Source: Stackebrandtia endophytica (GTDB lineage: Bacteria; Actinomycetota; Actinomycetes; Mycobacteriales; Micromonosporaceae). Taken from it: a stretch of 64,000 nt of DNA. A program made the translations under genes and the position numbers. The stretch lies in assembly GCF_006716355.1 (NCBI RefSeq), contig NZ_VFOW01000001.1, positions 4,030,001 through 4,094,000 on the forward strand. The letters are read 5' to 3'. Under the pieces are notes generated by a model. That model saw only the letters and a list, made by a program, of their open reading frames with translations. It was not told where the DNA came from and searched no databases. This document shows, in pieces, positions 33,171 to 42,546 of this stretch (its first letter is position 1; each line of letters opens with the position of its first letter).

Positions 33171-34062
33171 TGTGTCGCGGGTGACAGGATTTGTGACGCA
33201 TCCGGTGACGGTGCGGGTTCCGGCCACCTCGGCCAACCTCGGCGCGGGATTCGACAGCCTCGGCCTGGCGTTGTCGCTGCACGACGAGGTGACCGCCCAG
33301 GTGACCTTCGAGGACACCGAGGTGATCATCGAGGGTCAGGGCGCCGACACCCTGCCCACCGACGAATCGCACCTGGTGGTCACGAGTCTGCATCACGCCT
33401 GCCGGGCACTGGGTGCTCCCACCCCACGCGTGAAACTTCACTGCCGCAACGGTATCCCGCAGGCGCGCGGCCTGGGTTCCTCGTCGGCGGCCATTGTGGC
33501 CGGTGTGAGCCTGGCCGCCGGGCTGTTGGCCTCCGACGGTGATGGCAACACAGTGGATGATGCCGTGCTGCTGCGGATCGCGGCGGAACTGGAGGGGCAC
33601 CCCGACAACGTCGCCCCCTGCCTGCTCGGCGGTTTCACGATCGCCTGGACCGACCCCGACGGCGCCCGGGCGGTGCGCCTGCCCGTGGCCGACGACGTGT
33701 CACCGGTGATCTACCTGCCCAGCGGCCGGGGCCTGACCACCCACGCCAGGGCCGCCTTGCCGGGCCGGGTTCCCCACGTCGACGCCGCATTCAACATCTC
33801 GCGCGCCGCGCTCACGGTTCACGCCCTGACCTCGGATCCCTCGCTGCTGTTGGCGGCGACCGCCGACCGGATTCACCAGCGTTATCGAGCCGACGTGATG
33901 CCGAGCACCATCGAATTGGTGGAGGTATTGCGTCAGGACGGGGTGCCAGCGGTGGTCTCGGGCGCCGGTCCCAGCGTGTTGGCCTTTGACCAGGTCATCC
34001 GTCCGGTAGACGGATTCGAGGCGATTCGATTGAGCGTGGCCGACGGAGTAACCCGCCTGTGA
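33160..34062 (+). CDS. thrB: Homoserine kinase
   Basis: Phosphorylates homoserine in threonine synthesis. GHMP kinase of 300 residues with the N-terminal motif [23 protein letters not shown]-binding loop [16 protein letters not shown] and C-terminal [14 protein letters not shown]. The ATG at 33160 overlaps the RHH gene by 11 nt; GTG 33172 is an alternative. hom and thrC, which usually precede thrB in actinobacteria, are absent; the SPFH cluster lies there instead. rho follows, as in the usual order. Confidence 0.93.
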   Translation: MTSSVSRVTGFVTHPVTVRVPATSANLGAGFDSLGLALSLHDEVTAQVTFEDTEVIIEGQGADTLPTDESHLVVTSLHHACRALGAPTPRVKLHCRNGIPQARGLGSSSAAIVAGVSLAAGLLASDGDGNTVDDAVLLRIAAELEGHPDNVAPCLLGGFTIAWTDPDGARAVRLPVADDVSPVIYLPSGRGLTTHARAALPGRVPHVDAAFNISRAALTVHALTSDPSLLLAATADRIHQRYRADVMPSTIELVEVLRQDGVPAVVSGAGPSVLAFDQVIRPVDGFEAIRLSVADGVTRL

Positions 34063-34366
34063 CACGCTACCCCCAAGTGTTGCCGTAAATGCGATCATTG
34101 ATTATGCTGTAGTCCAATACAGCCGCGACGCAACCAGCGCGCGCCTGATCTCTTCCGGGGTACAGCTCCGATCCCTGTATTTCACGCCAAGACTGTGGGA
34201 ATGCTCTTCAAAACCTCTTCTGGCAGGTTTGCCCAGCATAAGTGGCTACCGTCTGATTACGCATCGAGTACAGGGGCACTGTCCTTCTTCAGCGATCACG
34301 TGTGCCGCCCGCAGCTACACCCGAGCCGTGCCAAGGAATGCACGGCGGTTTGAGGGAAGGAAACCA
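34063..34366. promoter_or_regulatory. rho promoter and 5' leader region
   Basis: The 304-nt gap has lower GC than its surroundings. TTGATTATGCTGTAGTCCAA near 34096 resembles promoter sequence, which would leave a leader of about 240 nt ahead of the TTG start. rho is commonly autoregulated through a long leader, so one is plausible here. No terminator with a T tract was seen. Confidence 0.45.
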
Positions 34367-36193
34367 TTGAGCGAGACTACCGACATCACGTCGGAAACCA
34401 CCGGCACACGGCGTCGACGTGGCGGCAGCGGCCTGGCATCCATGTTGATGCCGGAATTGCAGCAACTTGCGAATTCGCTGGGCATTTCAAGTATTGGCCG
34501 GATGCGGAAAAGTGAACTGATTACCGCCATCCAGGCGCAGCAGGGTAAGAACGCTGCGCAGCCCACGCTTCCGGAGCCGGAGAGCACCCCCACCGAGTCG
34601 GCTGCTGCCACGTCGGCCGAATCCGACTCCTCGCCTGCGGCGAAGGCCCGTCGAGCCACTCGTGCCGCCGGCCCACCCCAGCCACGTCGTTCCGCGGTCG
34701 TCGCCGCCGACTCCGACTCCGGGGCCGCCGGTTCCACCACCGTCGCGGTCACCGAGTCCACGGAGCGGGGCGATTCCGAGCGTTCCGAGCCGCGTACCGA
34801 GCGCCGTCGGGAACGCACCCGTCGGACCGACTCCGACGCCACCAAGAGTGATCGCGGCGGCGAACGTCAGTCCAGCGGGGACCAGTCGGCGACTCGCAGC
34901 CGCACACGGGACAACGCCAAGGACGCCTCCGATGAGGATGGACGCCGTCGCAACCGGCGTCATCGTGATCGGGATCGCCGTGGCAACAGCCGCAGTCGCG
35001 AACGCAGCGGTGGCGGCGGCGAGCCCCAGGTCAATGAGGACGATGTTCTCGTCCCCGTGGCCGGGATCGTGGACATTTTGGACAATTACGCCTTCCTGCG
35101 TACCACCGGTTACCTCGCGGGGCCGACCGATGTCTACGTTTCGATGTCGCAGGTGCGTAAGCACGGCCTTCGTCGCGGTGACGCGGTCACCGGAATGGTC
35201 AAGGCGCCGAAGGAAGAAGAGGGCAACGGCAACAGCGGCAAGCGTCGTGAGAAGTACAACCCGCTGATCCGGTTGGACACGGTCAACGGCACTGAACCCG
35301 ACCAGGCCCGTAAACGTCCCGACTTCTACAAGTTGACCCCGCTCTACCCGCAGCAGCGACTGCGGTTGGAGACCGAGTCGCATCTGTTGACGACCCGGGT
35401 CATCGACCTGGTGGCGCCGATCGGTAAGGGCCAGCGCGCCCTCATCGTGTCGCCGCCCAAGGCCGGTAAGACCATGGTGATGCAGTCGATCGCCAACGCG
35501 ATCACCACCAACAACCCCGAATGCCACCTCATGGTCGTTCTGGTGGACGAGCGTCCCGAAGAGGTCACCGACATGCAGCGGTCGGTCAAGGGTGAGGTCA
35601 TCTCCTCCACCTTCGACCGTCACCCGTCGGACCACACCACGGTCGCCGAGCTGTCCATCGAGCGTGCCAAGCGCCTGGTGGAGTTGGGGCACGACGTGGT
35701 GGTCCTGCTGGACGGCATCACCCGGTTGGGTCGCGCCTACAACAACGCGACTCCCGCCAGCGGCCGGATCATGTCCGGTGGTATCGATGCGACCGCGTTG
35801 TACCCGCCGAAGCGGTTCCTGGGTGCGGCACGCAACATCGAGAACGGTGGTTCGTTGACCATCATCGCCACCGCTCTGGTGGAGACCGGCTCGATGGGTG
35901 ACACGGTCATCTTCGAGGAGTTCAAGGGCACCGGTAACTCGGAGCTCAAGTTGGATCGTAAGCTGGCCGACAAGCGCACCTACCCCGCCGTGGACGTGCA
36001 CCAGTCGTCCACTCGCCGCGACGACCTCATGATGGGCCCCGACGAGGCGGCGATCATGTTGAAGCTGCGTCGGGTGCTGGGGTCGCTCGACCCGCAGCAG
36101 GCTATCGAGTTGTTGTTGGACCAGTTGAAGAAGAACAAGACCAACAGCGAGTTCCTGATGCAGATCGCGAAGACGACACCGGGAAACGACTGA
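34367..36193 (+). CDS. rho: Transcription termination factor Rho
   Basis: RNA-dependent ATPase hexamer that ends transcription. It has 608 residues from TTG 34367; GGAAGGAAACCA gives a well-spaced ribosome binding site, and the frame further upstream is not conserved. Rho_N helices lie at about 25-60 (LMPELQQLANSLGI). They are followed by a long Arg/Asp/Ser-rich insertion (~60-225) typical of high-GC actinobacteria. The RNA-binding cold-shock domain lies at ~225-300 and the ATPase domain has Walker A SPPKAGKT near residue 362, DERPEEVTDMQR and the R-loop. It lies in the conserved thrB-rho-rpmE-prfA order. Confidence 0.96.
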   Translation: MSETTDITSETTGTRRRRGGSGLASMLMPELQQLANSLGISSIGRMRKSELITAIQAQQGKNAAQPTLPEPESTPTESAAATSAESDSSPAAKARRATRAAGPPQPRRSAVVAADSDSGAAGSTTVAVTESTERGDSERSEPRTERRRERTRRTDSDATKSDRGGERQSSGDQSATRSRTRDNAKDASDEDGRRRNRRHRDRDRRGNSRSRERSGGGGEPQVNEDDVLVPVAGIVDILDNYAFLRTTGYLAGPTDVYVSMSQVRKHGLRRGDAVTGMVKAPKEEEGNGNSGKRREKYNPLIRLDTVNGTEPDQARKRPDFYKLTPLYPQQRLRLETESHLLTTRVIDLVAPIGKGQRALIVSPPKAGKTMVMQSIANAITTNNPECHLMVVLVDERPEEVTDMQRSVKGEVISSTFDRHPSDHTTVAELSIERAKRLVELGHDVVVLLDGITRLGRAYNNATPASGRIMSGGIDATALYPPKRFLGAARNIENGGSLTIIATALVETGSMGDTVIFEEFKGTGNSELKLDRKLADKRTYPAVDVHQSSTRRDDLMMGPDEAAIMLKLRRVLGSLDPQQAIELLLDQLKKNKTNSEFLMQIAKTTPGND

Positions 36194-36214
36194 CGTCTCG
36201 TTGACGTTCTCGTT

Positions 36215-36254
36215 CCGATGGGCGGTCCCTCCGTTGTGAGGGGCCGCCCATCGG
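36215..36254 (+). terminator. Terminator hairpin after rho
   Basis: CCGATGGGCGGTCCCTC (36215-36231) pairs with GAGGGGCCGCCCATCGG (36238-36254), about 16 of 17 positions, with a 6-nt loop, followed by TGTCTTC. It lies 22 nt after the rho stop. The remaining 320 nt to the next gene contain a GCCGGCGGAGGAA-type hairpin near 36445-36470 but no gene. Confidence 0.72.
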
Positions 36255-36576
36255 TGTCTTCACCGGCGGATCGGCTGGTGGGGGCGGGAATCGTTGTGGC
36301 CCAGGGAGCGGCAATCGTTTGCTGAAAGTTTGACTTCAGGCAACTGCGGACTCTTGTAGAAAACCTTTAGGTGCGATTGAATGCAGTTCCCACAACGGTT
36401 GTCCCGCTTCGCGCATCGGTCAAGCCGCCAACGGTTGATGCCGCCGGCGAGGTAGGTTCCTCCGCCGGCAGGGCGGAGGAGGAGCCGGTACCCGGCCCCG
36501 GCGCATGCGACGCGCGCCGCGCCGGAATACCACCGTCGCGGGACCGCCTTCAACCCGCATGCCCCTGGGAGCTCAG

Positions 36577-39500
36577 GTGCCACACTCACCTCCACTGATT
36601 CGAACCCTCGTCGTCTCGACGGCGCTGGCGATACCGATGCTGGTCTTCGCCACACCGGCCAGTGCCGGACCGGTCGACGAGGCCATCGAAACCCACCGGG
36701 AGACCACCCCGGTCGCCTCCGGAGTCACCCTCGACTCCTTCGACAGGTGGGCCGCCGACGGTTGGCTACGCGCCGACGCCCTCACCGTCGACCTCACCTC
36801 GAACGTCACGATCGACTACCTCCACTCCGGCGAGGTGTCGGCCGCGGCACCGATATCGGAGCAGGTCGCCGCCTACCCCGATGCGGTCGCGGCGATCAAC
36901 GGCGACTTCTTCGACATCAACGACACCAGTGCGCCACTCGGAGTCGGCATTCAGGACGGTGAACTGGTGACCTCGGCCGAACCGGGTCGCACCAACGCCG
37001 TGGCCATCGACACCGACGGCATCGGACGGGTCCTCCAGGTCGACTTCGAGGGCACCGTCACCCTGCCCGACGGCGAACATCCGTTGGCGGCGTTGAATAC
37101 CGGCCAATTGCCCTCCGGCGCCATCGGGGAGTACACCCGCATGTGGGGCAGCGTCGACCGCTCCCGCGTCGTCGACGGCAGCAGCGACGTCTACGAGGTC
37201 ACCGTGACCGACGGCGTCGTCACCGCGGTCTCCGAGACCCCGGGGAAGGGCCCCATCGAGGAGGGCTCGTTCGTACTGGTGGGCCGTGAGGCGGGCGCCG
37301 CGACGCTGGCGAGCCTGTCGCTCGGTGACGCCGTCACCGCTGGGTACTCACCGAAGACCGGGACGGACTCGCCGCTGTACACCGCGGTGGGCGGTGCACA
37401 GCTGGTGGTGGTCGACGGCGAGGTCCCCGACCACGCCGACCAGAGCCTGGCACCGCGCACCGCCGTCGGGTTCTCCGCCGACGGTTCGATCATGTACCTG
37501 TTGACCGTGGACGGCCGACAGACCGACAGCGTCGGCGTCACCATCGCCGAACTGGGCGAGATGATGCGGGAACTGGGCGCACACAACGCCCTCAACCTCG
37601 ACGGCGGTGGATCGTCCACAATGTTGGCTCGCCAACCCGGCCAGGCAGAACTGACCCTGGTCAACAGTCCCTCCGACGGTGAGGAGCGTTCGGTGCCCAA
37701 CGGATTGGCGATCAGCGTCCCCTCCGGGTCGGGTGAACTCGCCGGCTACACCGTCGGCACCGCGATGACCCCGACCGACGCCCCCGGCGACGGCCCGATG
37801 CCCGGTGGGCGACCCGACCGGGTCTTCCCCGGATTGACCCGGCAACTGTTCGCCGACGGTTATGACGAGACCTACGCCCCGGTGTCGGCCGACGCCCGCT
37901 GGTCCTCCAGCAGCAACCGCACCGGCAAGGTCGACCAGTCCGGTGTCTTCCAGGCGAAGAAGAGCGGCACCACGACCGTGACCGCCAAGAACGGAAAGGC
38001 AACGGGCGACACCGAACTGACCGTTCTGGGGGAGTTGGCCCGATTGGACTCTCCCACCACCCGGGTCGGGTTGGCCGACGGATCCGCGACCGGCCATTTC
38101 GGACTCATCGGTTACGACGCCGCCGGTTTCAGCGCCCCGATCGACCCCGGCGACGCCGTCCTGGAGTATGACGCGGACCTCGTGACGATCACCCCCGGAA
38201 CCGCCGGTTTCGAGGTGACCGCCAACGCCGCCGAGGTCGCCACCCACGTGACGGTGCGCGTCGACGGACACGAGACGGTCATCCCGGTGACGGTGGGCCT
38301 GACCCAGAACCCGGTGGCCGACTTCACCGACGCCGCCGACTGGACGTTCTCGGCGGCCCGCGCCGACGGTTCGCTGGATGCCGTGCCCGGCCGCACCGGC
38401 TCGGCCCTCGGCATGACCTACGACTTCACCAGGGACACCGCCACACGCGCCGCCTATGCGGCGCCGCCGCAGCCGATCGCGGTCCCGGGACAACCGCAGT
38501 CGTTCAGCGTCTGGATCGACAGCGCCGGAAACGGTGAATGGCCGACGCTTCAGTTCTCCGACGGTTCCGGCGCGGCGCTCCTGCTGCGGTCGGACTACCT
38601 GACTTGGGAGGGCTGGCAGGAGGTCCGATTCCAGGTCCCCGCCGGGACGACCTATCCGTTGACCCTGACCCGCATCTACGTCGCCGAGGTCGACCCGTCG
38701 GCGTCGTACCACGGTGAGATCGCCTTCGACGACCTCGTCGCCGATGTTCCGCCCGATGTGGACGTACCCGAGCGGCCGGTGCCGGTCGACTCGACCTACA
38801 CCGCTTCGGTCGCCGACTCGACGTGGCGGTTCGCGGTCATGTCGGACGCCCAGTTCGTGGCGGCCCGCCCCGACAGCGACATCGTCGCGTCGGCTCGTCG
38901 CACCCTGGCCGAGATCAAGGCGAGCTCACCGGATTTCCTGATCATCAACGGTGACCTTGTCGACGAGGGCAGTCCGGCCGACCTCACGTTCGCCCGCCAG
39001 ATCCTCACCGAGGAACTGGGCGACGAGGTGCCCTGGTACTACGTGCCGGGGAACCACGAGGTCATGGGCGGTGAGATCGGCAACTTCGTCGACGAGTTCG
39101 GTGACGCCTACCGGTCGTTCGACCACTCCGGCACCCGGTTCATCACCCTCGACACCTCCGGGTTGAAGCTGCGCTCCGGCGGGTTCGACCAGTTGACGAT
39201 GCTGCGGGACCAGCTGGCCGACGCCGCCGCCGACCCCGCCGTGAACTCGGTCGTCGTCGTGCAGCACGTGCCACCGCGCGACCCGCTGCCGCAGGCCGGT
39301 AGCCAGTTGACCGACCGTAAGGACGCCGAGATCATCGAGCGCTGGTTGGGTGACTTCGCCGTCGACACCGGCAAGGGCATCGGGTTCGTGGGAGCCCACG
39401 TCGGGGTGTTCCACGCCTCCGCCGTGGACGGTGTCCCCTATGTGATCAACGGGAACTCCGGCAAGGGACCGGCCGCCGGGCCCCGGCTGGGCGGGTTCAT

Positions 39501-39912
39501 CGGGTGGACCGAATTCGGTGTCGACCCGGTGTCGGCCGCCGACCAGCGTCGCCACCGGGCCAACCCGTACGGCAACGGCCCGCAGACCTGGCTGCGAGCC
39601 GCGACGCACGTCCAGTTGGACGAGCTGACGCTGTCGGCTCCCGACGAGATCGCGGTCGGTGACACCGGAAGTGTCGAGACTCACCTTCAACAGCAGGGCG
39701 AGACTCTGCCGGTGGTCTATCCGATGGCCGCCGACTGGTCGCAGTCGACGAACGTCCACGTCGGTGACCGGGCGCCCGAGGGCAAGCGGTACTCGGCCTG
39801 GTACAACCCGCTGACCGGGGAGTTGACCGCGCTGCGCCACGGCGAGGTGACCCTGACGGTGACCGTGAACGGGCACACCCGGACGACCGGGGTGACCATC
39901 ACGAAGAAGTAG
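36577..39912 (+). CDS. Secreted phosphodiester glycosidase (NAGPA) and metallophosphoesterase fusion
   Basis: Exported protein of 1111 residues. A signal peptide (about 8-30, ending ATPASA) precedes a phosphodiester-glycosidase/NAGPA domain (~45-385) with AINGDFFD near 107 and NLDGGGSST near 341. An Ig/BIG2-like domain with RVFPGLTRQLFADG follows, then a jelly-roll-like domain (~590-730) and a calcineurin-like metallophosphoesterase (~750-1000) with VMSDAQF, INGDLVDEG, PGNHEVMGG and GAHVGVFH. GTG 36577 has GGGAG 5 nt upstream. It stands alone between rho and rpmE, a position normally without such a gene. It may trim phosphodiester-linked wall glycans or teichoic acids. Confidence 0.85.
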   Translation: MPHSPPLIRTLVVSTALAIPMLVFATPASAGPVDEAIETHRETTPVASGVTLDSFDRWAADGWLRADALTVDLTSNVTIDYLHSGEVSAAAPISEQVAAYPDAVAAINGDFFDINDTSAPLGVGIQDGELVTSAEPGRTNAVAIDTDGIGRVLQVDFEGTVTLPDGEHPLAALNTGQLPSGAIGEYTRMWGSVDRSRVVDGSSDVYEVTVTDGVVTAVSETPGKGPIEEGSFVLVGREAGAATLASLSLGDAVTAGYSPKTGTDSPLYTAVGGAQLVVVDGEVPDHADQSLAPRTAVGFSADGSIMYLLTVDGRQTDSVGVTIAELGEMMRELGAHNALNLDGGGSSTMLARQPGQAELTLVNSPSDGEERSVPNGLAISVPSGSGELAGYTVGTAMTPTDAPGDGPMPGGRPDRVFPGLTRQLFADGYDETYAPVSADARWSSSSNRTGKVDQSGVFQAKKSGTTTVTAKNGKATGDTELTVLGELARLDSPTTRVGLADGSATGHFGLIGYDAAGFSAPIDPGDAVLEYDADLVTITPGTAGFEVTANAAEVATHVTVRVDGHETVIPVTVGLTQNPVADFTDAADWTFSAARADGSLDAVPGRTGSALGMTYDFTRDTATRAAYAAPPQPIAVPGQPQSFSVWIDSAGNGEWPTLQFSDGSGAALLLRSDYLTWEGWQEVRFQVPAGTTYPLTLTRIYVAEVDPSASYHGEIAFDDLVADVPPDVDVPERPVPVDSTYTASVADSTWRFAVMSDAQFVAARPDSDIVASARRTLAEIKASSPDFLIINGDLVDEGSPADLTFARQILTEELGDEVPWYYVPGNHEVMGGEIGNFVDEFGDAYRSFDHSGTRFITLDTSGLKLRSGGFDQLTMLRDQLADAAADPAVNSVVVVQHVPPRDPLPQAGSQLTDRKDAEIIERWLGDFAVDTGKGIGFVGAHVGVFHASAVDGVPYVINGNSGKGPAAGPRLGGFIGWTEFGVDPVSAADQRRHRANPYGNGPQTWLRAATHVQLDELTLSAPDEIAVGDTGSVETHLQQQGETLPVVYPMAADWSQSTNVHVGDRAPEGKRYSAWYNPLTGELTALRHGEVTLTVTVNGHTRTTGVTITKK

Positions 39913-39922
39913 CCACCGGCCT

Positions 39923-39963
39923 CGGCGCCCGCGTGTTCCCACTGCGGGAACACGCGGGCGCCG
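39923..39963. terminator. Perfect 18-bp hairpin after the phosphoesterase gene
   Basis: CGGCGCCCGCGTGTTCCC (39923-39940) and GGGAACACGCGGGCGCCG (39946-39963) form a perfect stem with loop ACTGC, 10 nt after the stop codon. The following bases are ATCCTTGTTG, so a T tract is weak. Confidence 0.75.
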
Positions 39964-40095
39964 ATCCTTGTTGAGGGGGGCCGGGCCTGCTCACCGTCAC
40001 CCTGGGTCTGCTCCGGGAGGGAATAGGCAGGGGAGCTAATATGTTTCGTTGGCCGACCGGCCCACCTGCACATACCGGTACCGGTTCACGCCGAT

Positions 40096-40126
40096 GCCGC
40101 CCCACCAGGTTTACCTGGTCGGCGGC
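40096..40126 (+). promoter_or_regulatory. Hairpin in the rpmE leader, possible L31 ribosomal-protein leader
   Basis: GCCGCC (40096-40101) pairs with GGCGGC (40121-40126), and inside it ACCAGG pairs with CCTGGT around a TTTA loop. It ends 36 nt before the rpmE start. Actinobacterial L31 genes are known to carry autoregulatory leaders, so this structure is a candidate. The match to a described leader class was not tested. Confidence 0.4.
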
Positions 40127-40161
40127 GCCAGGCGACCCGGCGACCGAGAAACGAGGGAATC

Positions 40162-40389
40162 ATGAAACCTGACATCCACCCGAACTACGCCACCACCGAA
40201 GTGACCTGCTCGTGTGGCAACAGCTTCACCACGCGCAGCACCATTGAGGGCGGCAAGATCCACGCCGAGACCTGCAACGTCTGCCACCCCTTCTACACGG
40301 GTAAGCAGCGCATCCTCGACACCGGTGGACGTGTGGCCCGTTTCCAGAAGAAGTACGCCAAGGTGCAGGCTGCCAAGGGCGGCAAGTAG
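40162..40389 (+). CDS. rpmE: 50S ribosomal protein L31 (zinc-binding form)
   Basis: Protein of 75 residues at the ribosomal subunit interface. The cysteines of the zinc form are present: Cys16 and Cys18 (CSCGNSF) and Cys38 and Cys41 (CNVCHPF). It starts at ATG 40162 with GAGGGAAT upstream. The zinc-containing form is usually expressed when zinc is plentiful. It is followed by a terminator-like hairpin and prfA. Confidence 0.95.
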   Translation: MKPDIHPNYATTEVTCSCGNSFTTRSTIEGGKIHAETCNVCHPFYTGKQRILDTGGRVARFQKKYAKVQAAKGGK

Positions 40390-40396
40390 CTACCGT

Positions 40397-40442
40397 CAAC
40401 GGCACTCGACTCGTCGGCTCACGCCCGAGTCGGGTGCCGTTG
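40397..40442 (+). terminator. Terminator hairpin between rpmE and prfA
   Basis: CAACGGCACTCGACTCG (40397-40413) pairs with CGAGTCGGGTGCCGTTG (40426-40442) with one G-T pair and a 12-nt loop; TCGTCTGC follows. It separates rpmE from prfA, though read-through is likely because prfA starts 31 nt later. Confidence 0.65.
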
Positions 40443-40473
40443 TCGTCTGCCCGCAGTATTCGAACCTCGCGAA

Positions 40474-41589
40474 ATGAGCACCGCCATGAGCAAAGCCACC
40501 GACTCCAACCGACTGGTGGTCCTGCTGGCCGAACACTCCGAGCTGGAGAAGCAGCTCGCCGACCCGTCCATTCACGCCGACGCGGGTGTCGCGCGGCGGG
40601 TGGGGCGCCGCTATGCCGAACTGTCTCCGATCGCGGCGACCAACTCGGAGCTCGAAGAGGCCAAAGCCGACCTGGTCGCGGCCGAGGAACTGGCAGCCGA
40701 CGACCCGGATTTCGCCGCCGAGGCCGATGACCTGCGCGCACGTATTCCGGAGTTGGAGGAGAAGCTCGCCGAACTGCTGTTGCCGCGCGACCCCGACGAC
40801 TCCCGTGACGTGATCGTCGAGATCAAGGCCGGTGAGGGCGGCGAGGAGTCGGCCCTGTTCGCCTCCGACCTGCTGCGCATGTACCTGCGGTACGCCGAGA
40901 AACACGGCTGGGCCGCCGAGGTGCTGGACTCCCAGGACTCCGACATGGGTGGAGTCAAAGACGTGTCGATCGCGATCAAGACCAAGGGCACTCCCGAGGG
41001 CGGCAACGGCGTCTGGTCCCGGATGAAGTTCGAGGGAGGCGTGCACCGGGTCCAGCGGGTGCCGGCGACCGAGTCACAGGGACGCATCCACACCTCCGCC
41101 GCCGGTGTCCTGGTCATGCCGGAGGCCGAGGAGATCGACATCGACATCAACCCCAACGACGTCCGGGTCGACACCTACCGTTCCTCGGGCCCCGGTGGAC
41201 AGTCGGTCAACACCACCGACTCCGCGATCCGGCTGACACACCTGCCGACCGGCATCGTCGCGTCCTGCCAGAACGAGAAGTCCCAGTTGCAGAACCGGGA
41301 ACAGGCGTTTCGAATCCTGCGGGCGCGGTTGCTCGCGGTGAAGCAGGAGGAGGCCGCTGCGGCCGCCGGCGCCGCCCGTAAGTCTCAGGTGCGCACTGTG
41401 GACCGTTCGGAGCGGGTGCGTACCTACAACTACCCGCAGAACCGGGTCACCGACCACCGCATCGGCTACACGGCGCACAACCTCGACCAGGTGATTCAGG
41501 GCGACATGGACGGTGTCCTGGACGCGTTGATCTCCGCCGAGCGTCAATCCCGCCTCGAGGGCAGCGAAGCCGGCCTGAGCCGAGCCTGA
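40474..41589 (+). CDS. prfA: Peptide chain release factor 1
   Basis: Recognises UAA and UAG and releases the peptide. It has 371 residues with the peptidyl-release motif GPGGQSVN, the stop-codon reading PAT tripeptide in [12 protein letters not shown], and [23 protein letters not shown] 40474 is used; ATG 40486 is an alternative start four codons later. prmC, which methylates the GGQ glutamine, is normally next but lies 3.7 kb away beyond an inserted block. Confidence 0.96.
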   Translation: MSTAMSKATDSNRLVVLLAEHSELEKQLADPSIHADAGVARRVGRRYAELSPIAATNSELEEAKADLVAAEELAADDPDFAAEADDLRARIPELEEKLAELLLPRDPDDSRDVIVEIKAGEGGEESALFASDLLRMYLRYAEKHGWAAEVLDSQDSDMGGVKDVSIAIKTKGTPEGGNGVWSRMKFEGGVHRVQRVPATESQGRIHTSAAGVLVMPEAEEIDIDINPNDVRVDTYRSSGPGGQSVNTTDSAIRLTHLPTGIVASCQNEKSQLQNREQAFRILRARLLAVKQEEAAAAAGAARKSQVRTVDRSERVRTYNYPQNRVTDHRIGYTAHNLDQVIQGDMDGVLDALISAERQSRLEGSEAGLSRA

Positions 41590-41633
41590 TCGGTGTGGCT
41601 CGCCGGTGGCGCGATGCGCCGGTGAGCCACCGA

Positions 41634-42311
41634 TCAAGCCTCCTGGCGCCGCACGATTTCGGTGATCCAGATCGGCGCGTACGGGGACGTGCAGCCCGGC
41701 GAGGTCGGGTAGTCCTTCAGGACGCCCAGTCGTTCCCCGATGTCGAGCGCCCGAGCCCGCAGCGGTCCGTGGTGGATCCCGATGGTGGCCAGGCATTCGT
41801 TCATGGCCCATTGAAGGCCCTCGGGTGCGGCGGCCATGTCCGCCTCGATGAGGTCCAACAGTGCGGGCAGGTCGAGGCCGGTCGGTGACTTCGCCACCCG
41901 GGCACTGGTCAGCGCCCAACCGGAGCCGGCGACGTCCGGGGCGGCGTCGTCGAACCACGCCACGCGAAGCTCCTCGACGTGCGGGCTCTTCTTCACGACG
42001 TAACTGATCAGCCAGTCGCGCACCTTGGGGACGCGGGCGGCCCGCAGCATGGCGTCCAGTTCGGCCGCCGAGTACGCCTTGGGGCGACTGATCAGGATCG
42101 CGACCAGGCGGGCCGCGGTGTCACCGGTCTCCCACAGTCGACCGGCCAGCTCGTGCTGCGTCTTCAGCTTCTTCGCCACCGCGCGCAACTTGCCCAGATT
42201 GACGGCGTGATCGTCGCCGTGCCGTTCGTTGACCGCGCGGATCTTCGGATCGGCCAATGCCGCCAGCTCCGCCAACACGTCGTCGACCGTCGCCACCGAT
42301 TCAGTCGCCAC
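41634..42311 (-). CDS. AlkD-like DNA alkylation repair protein
   Basis: Helical HEAT-repeat protein of 225 residues resembling the DNA_alkylation (AlkD) family: IRAVNERHGDDHAVNLGKLRA, AGRLWETGDTAARLVAILIS, VRDWLISYVVKKSPHVEEL. AlkD proteins are DNA glycosylases that remove positively charged alkylated bases. Distinct DNA-contacting Trp and Asp (VRDW and WFDD) are present. It is first, reading rightward, of three minus-strand genes inserted between prfA and prmC. Confidence 0.75.
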   Translation of the reverse strand: MATESVATVDDVLAELAALADPKIRAVNERHGDDHAVNLGKLRAVAKKLKTQHELAGRLWETGDTAARLVAILISRPKAYSAAELDAMLRAARVPKVRDWLISYVVKKSPHVEELRVAWFDDAAPDVAGSGWALTSARVAKSPTGLDLPALLDLIEADMAAAPEGLQWAMNECLATIGIHHGPLRARALDIGERLGVLKDYPTSPGCTSPYAPIWITEIVRRQEA

Positions 42312-42451
42312 CTGCGACCTCCCTGCGTTCCCCGTGAATCTGTCGTCGCCCAGCTTACGTCGGGTTCAGAAGTGGGTTCCTCGACTGTGACGGCGGTCGT
42401 CGCGTCGGGTGGTTTCGGCGAGGCGGGGTGGTACCCGGGGCCGAAACGTGG

Positions 42452-42484
42452 GCAAAAGAAAGCCCGACCCACGAAGGGGTCGGG
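42452..42484 (-). terminator. Rho-independent terminator after the NYN gene
   Basis: On the minus strand CCCGACCC and GGGTCGGG (plus-strand 42463-42470 and 42477-42484) form a stem, followed by GCTTTCTTTTGCCC. It lies 62 nt downstream of the NYN gene stop at 42547. Confidence 0.82.
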
Positions 42485-42546
42485 TGGTATGCGCTCAGTA
42501 TGTCATAGTTGCGGCAAAGCGGCAACCTCGCATACCGGACATGTCG

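Noticed and set aside
36505-36576. Longer start for the phosphodiester glycosidase protein
   Set aside because: The extra 24 residues are Arg/Pro-rich and would spoil the signal peptide; GTG 36577 has a properly placed ribosome binding site.
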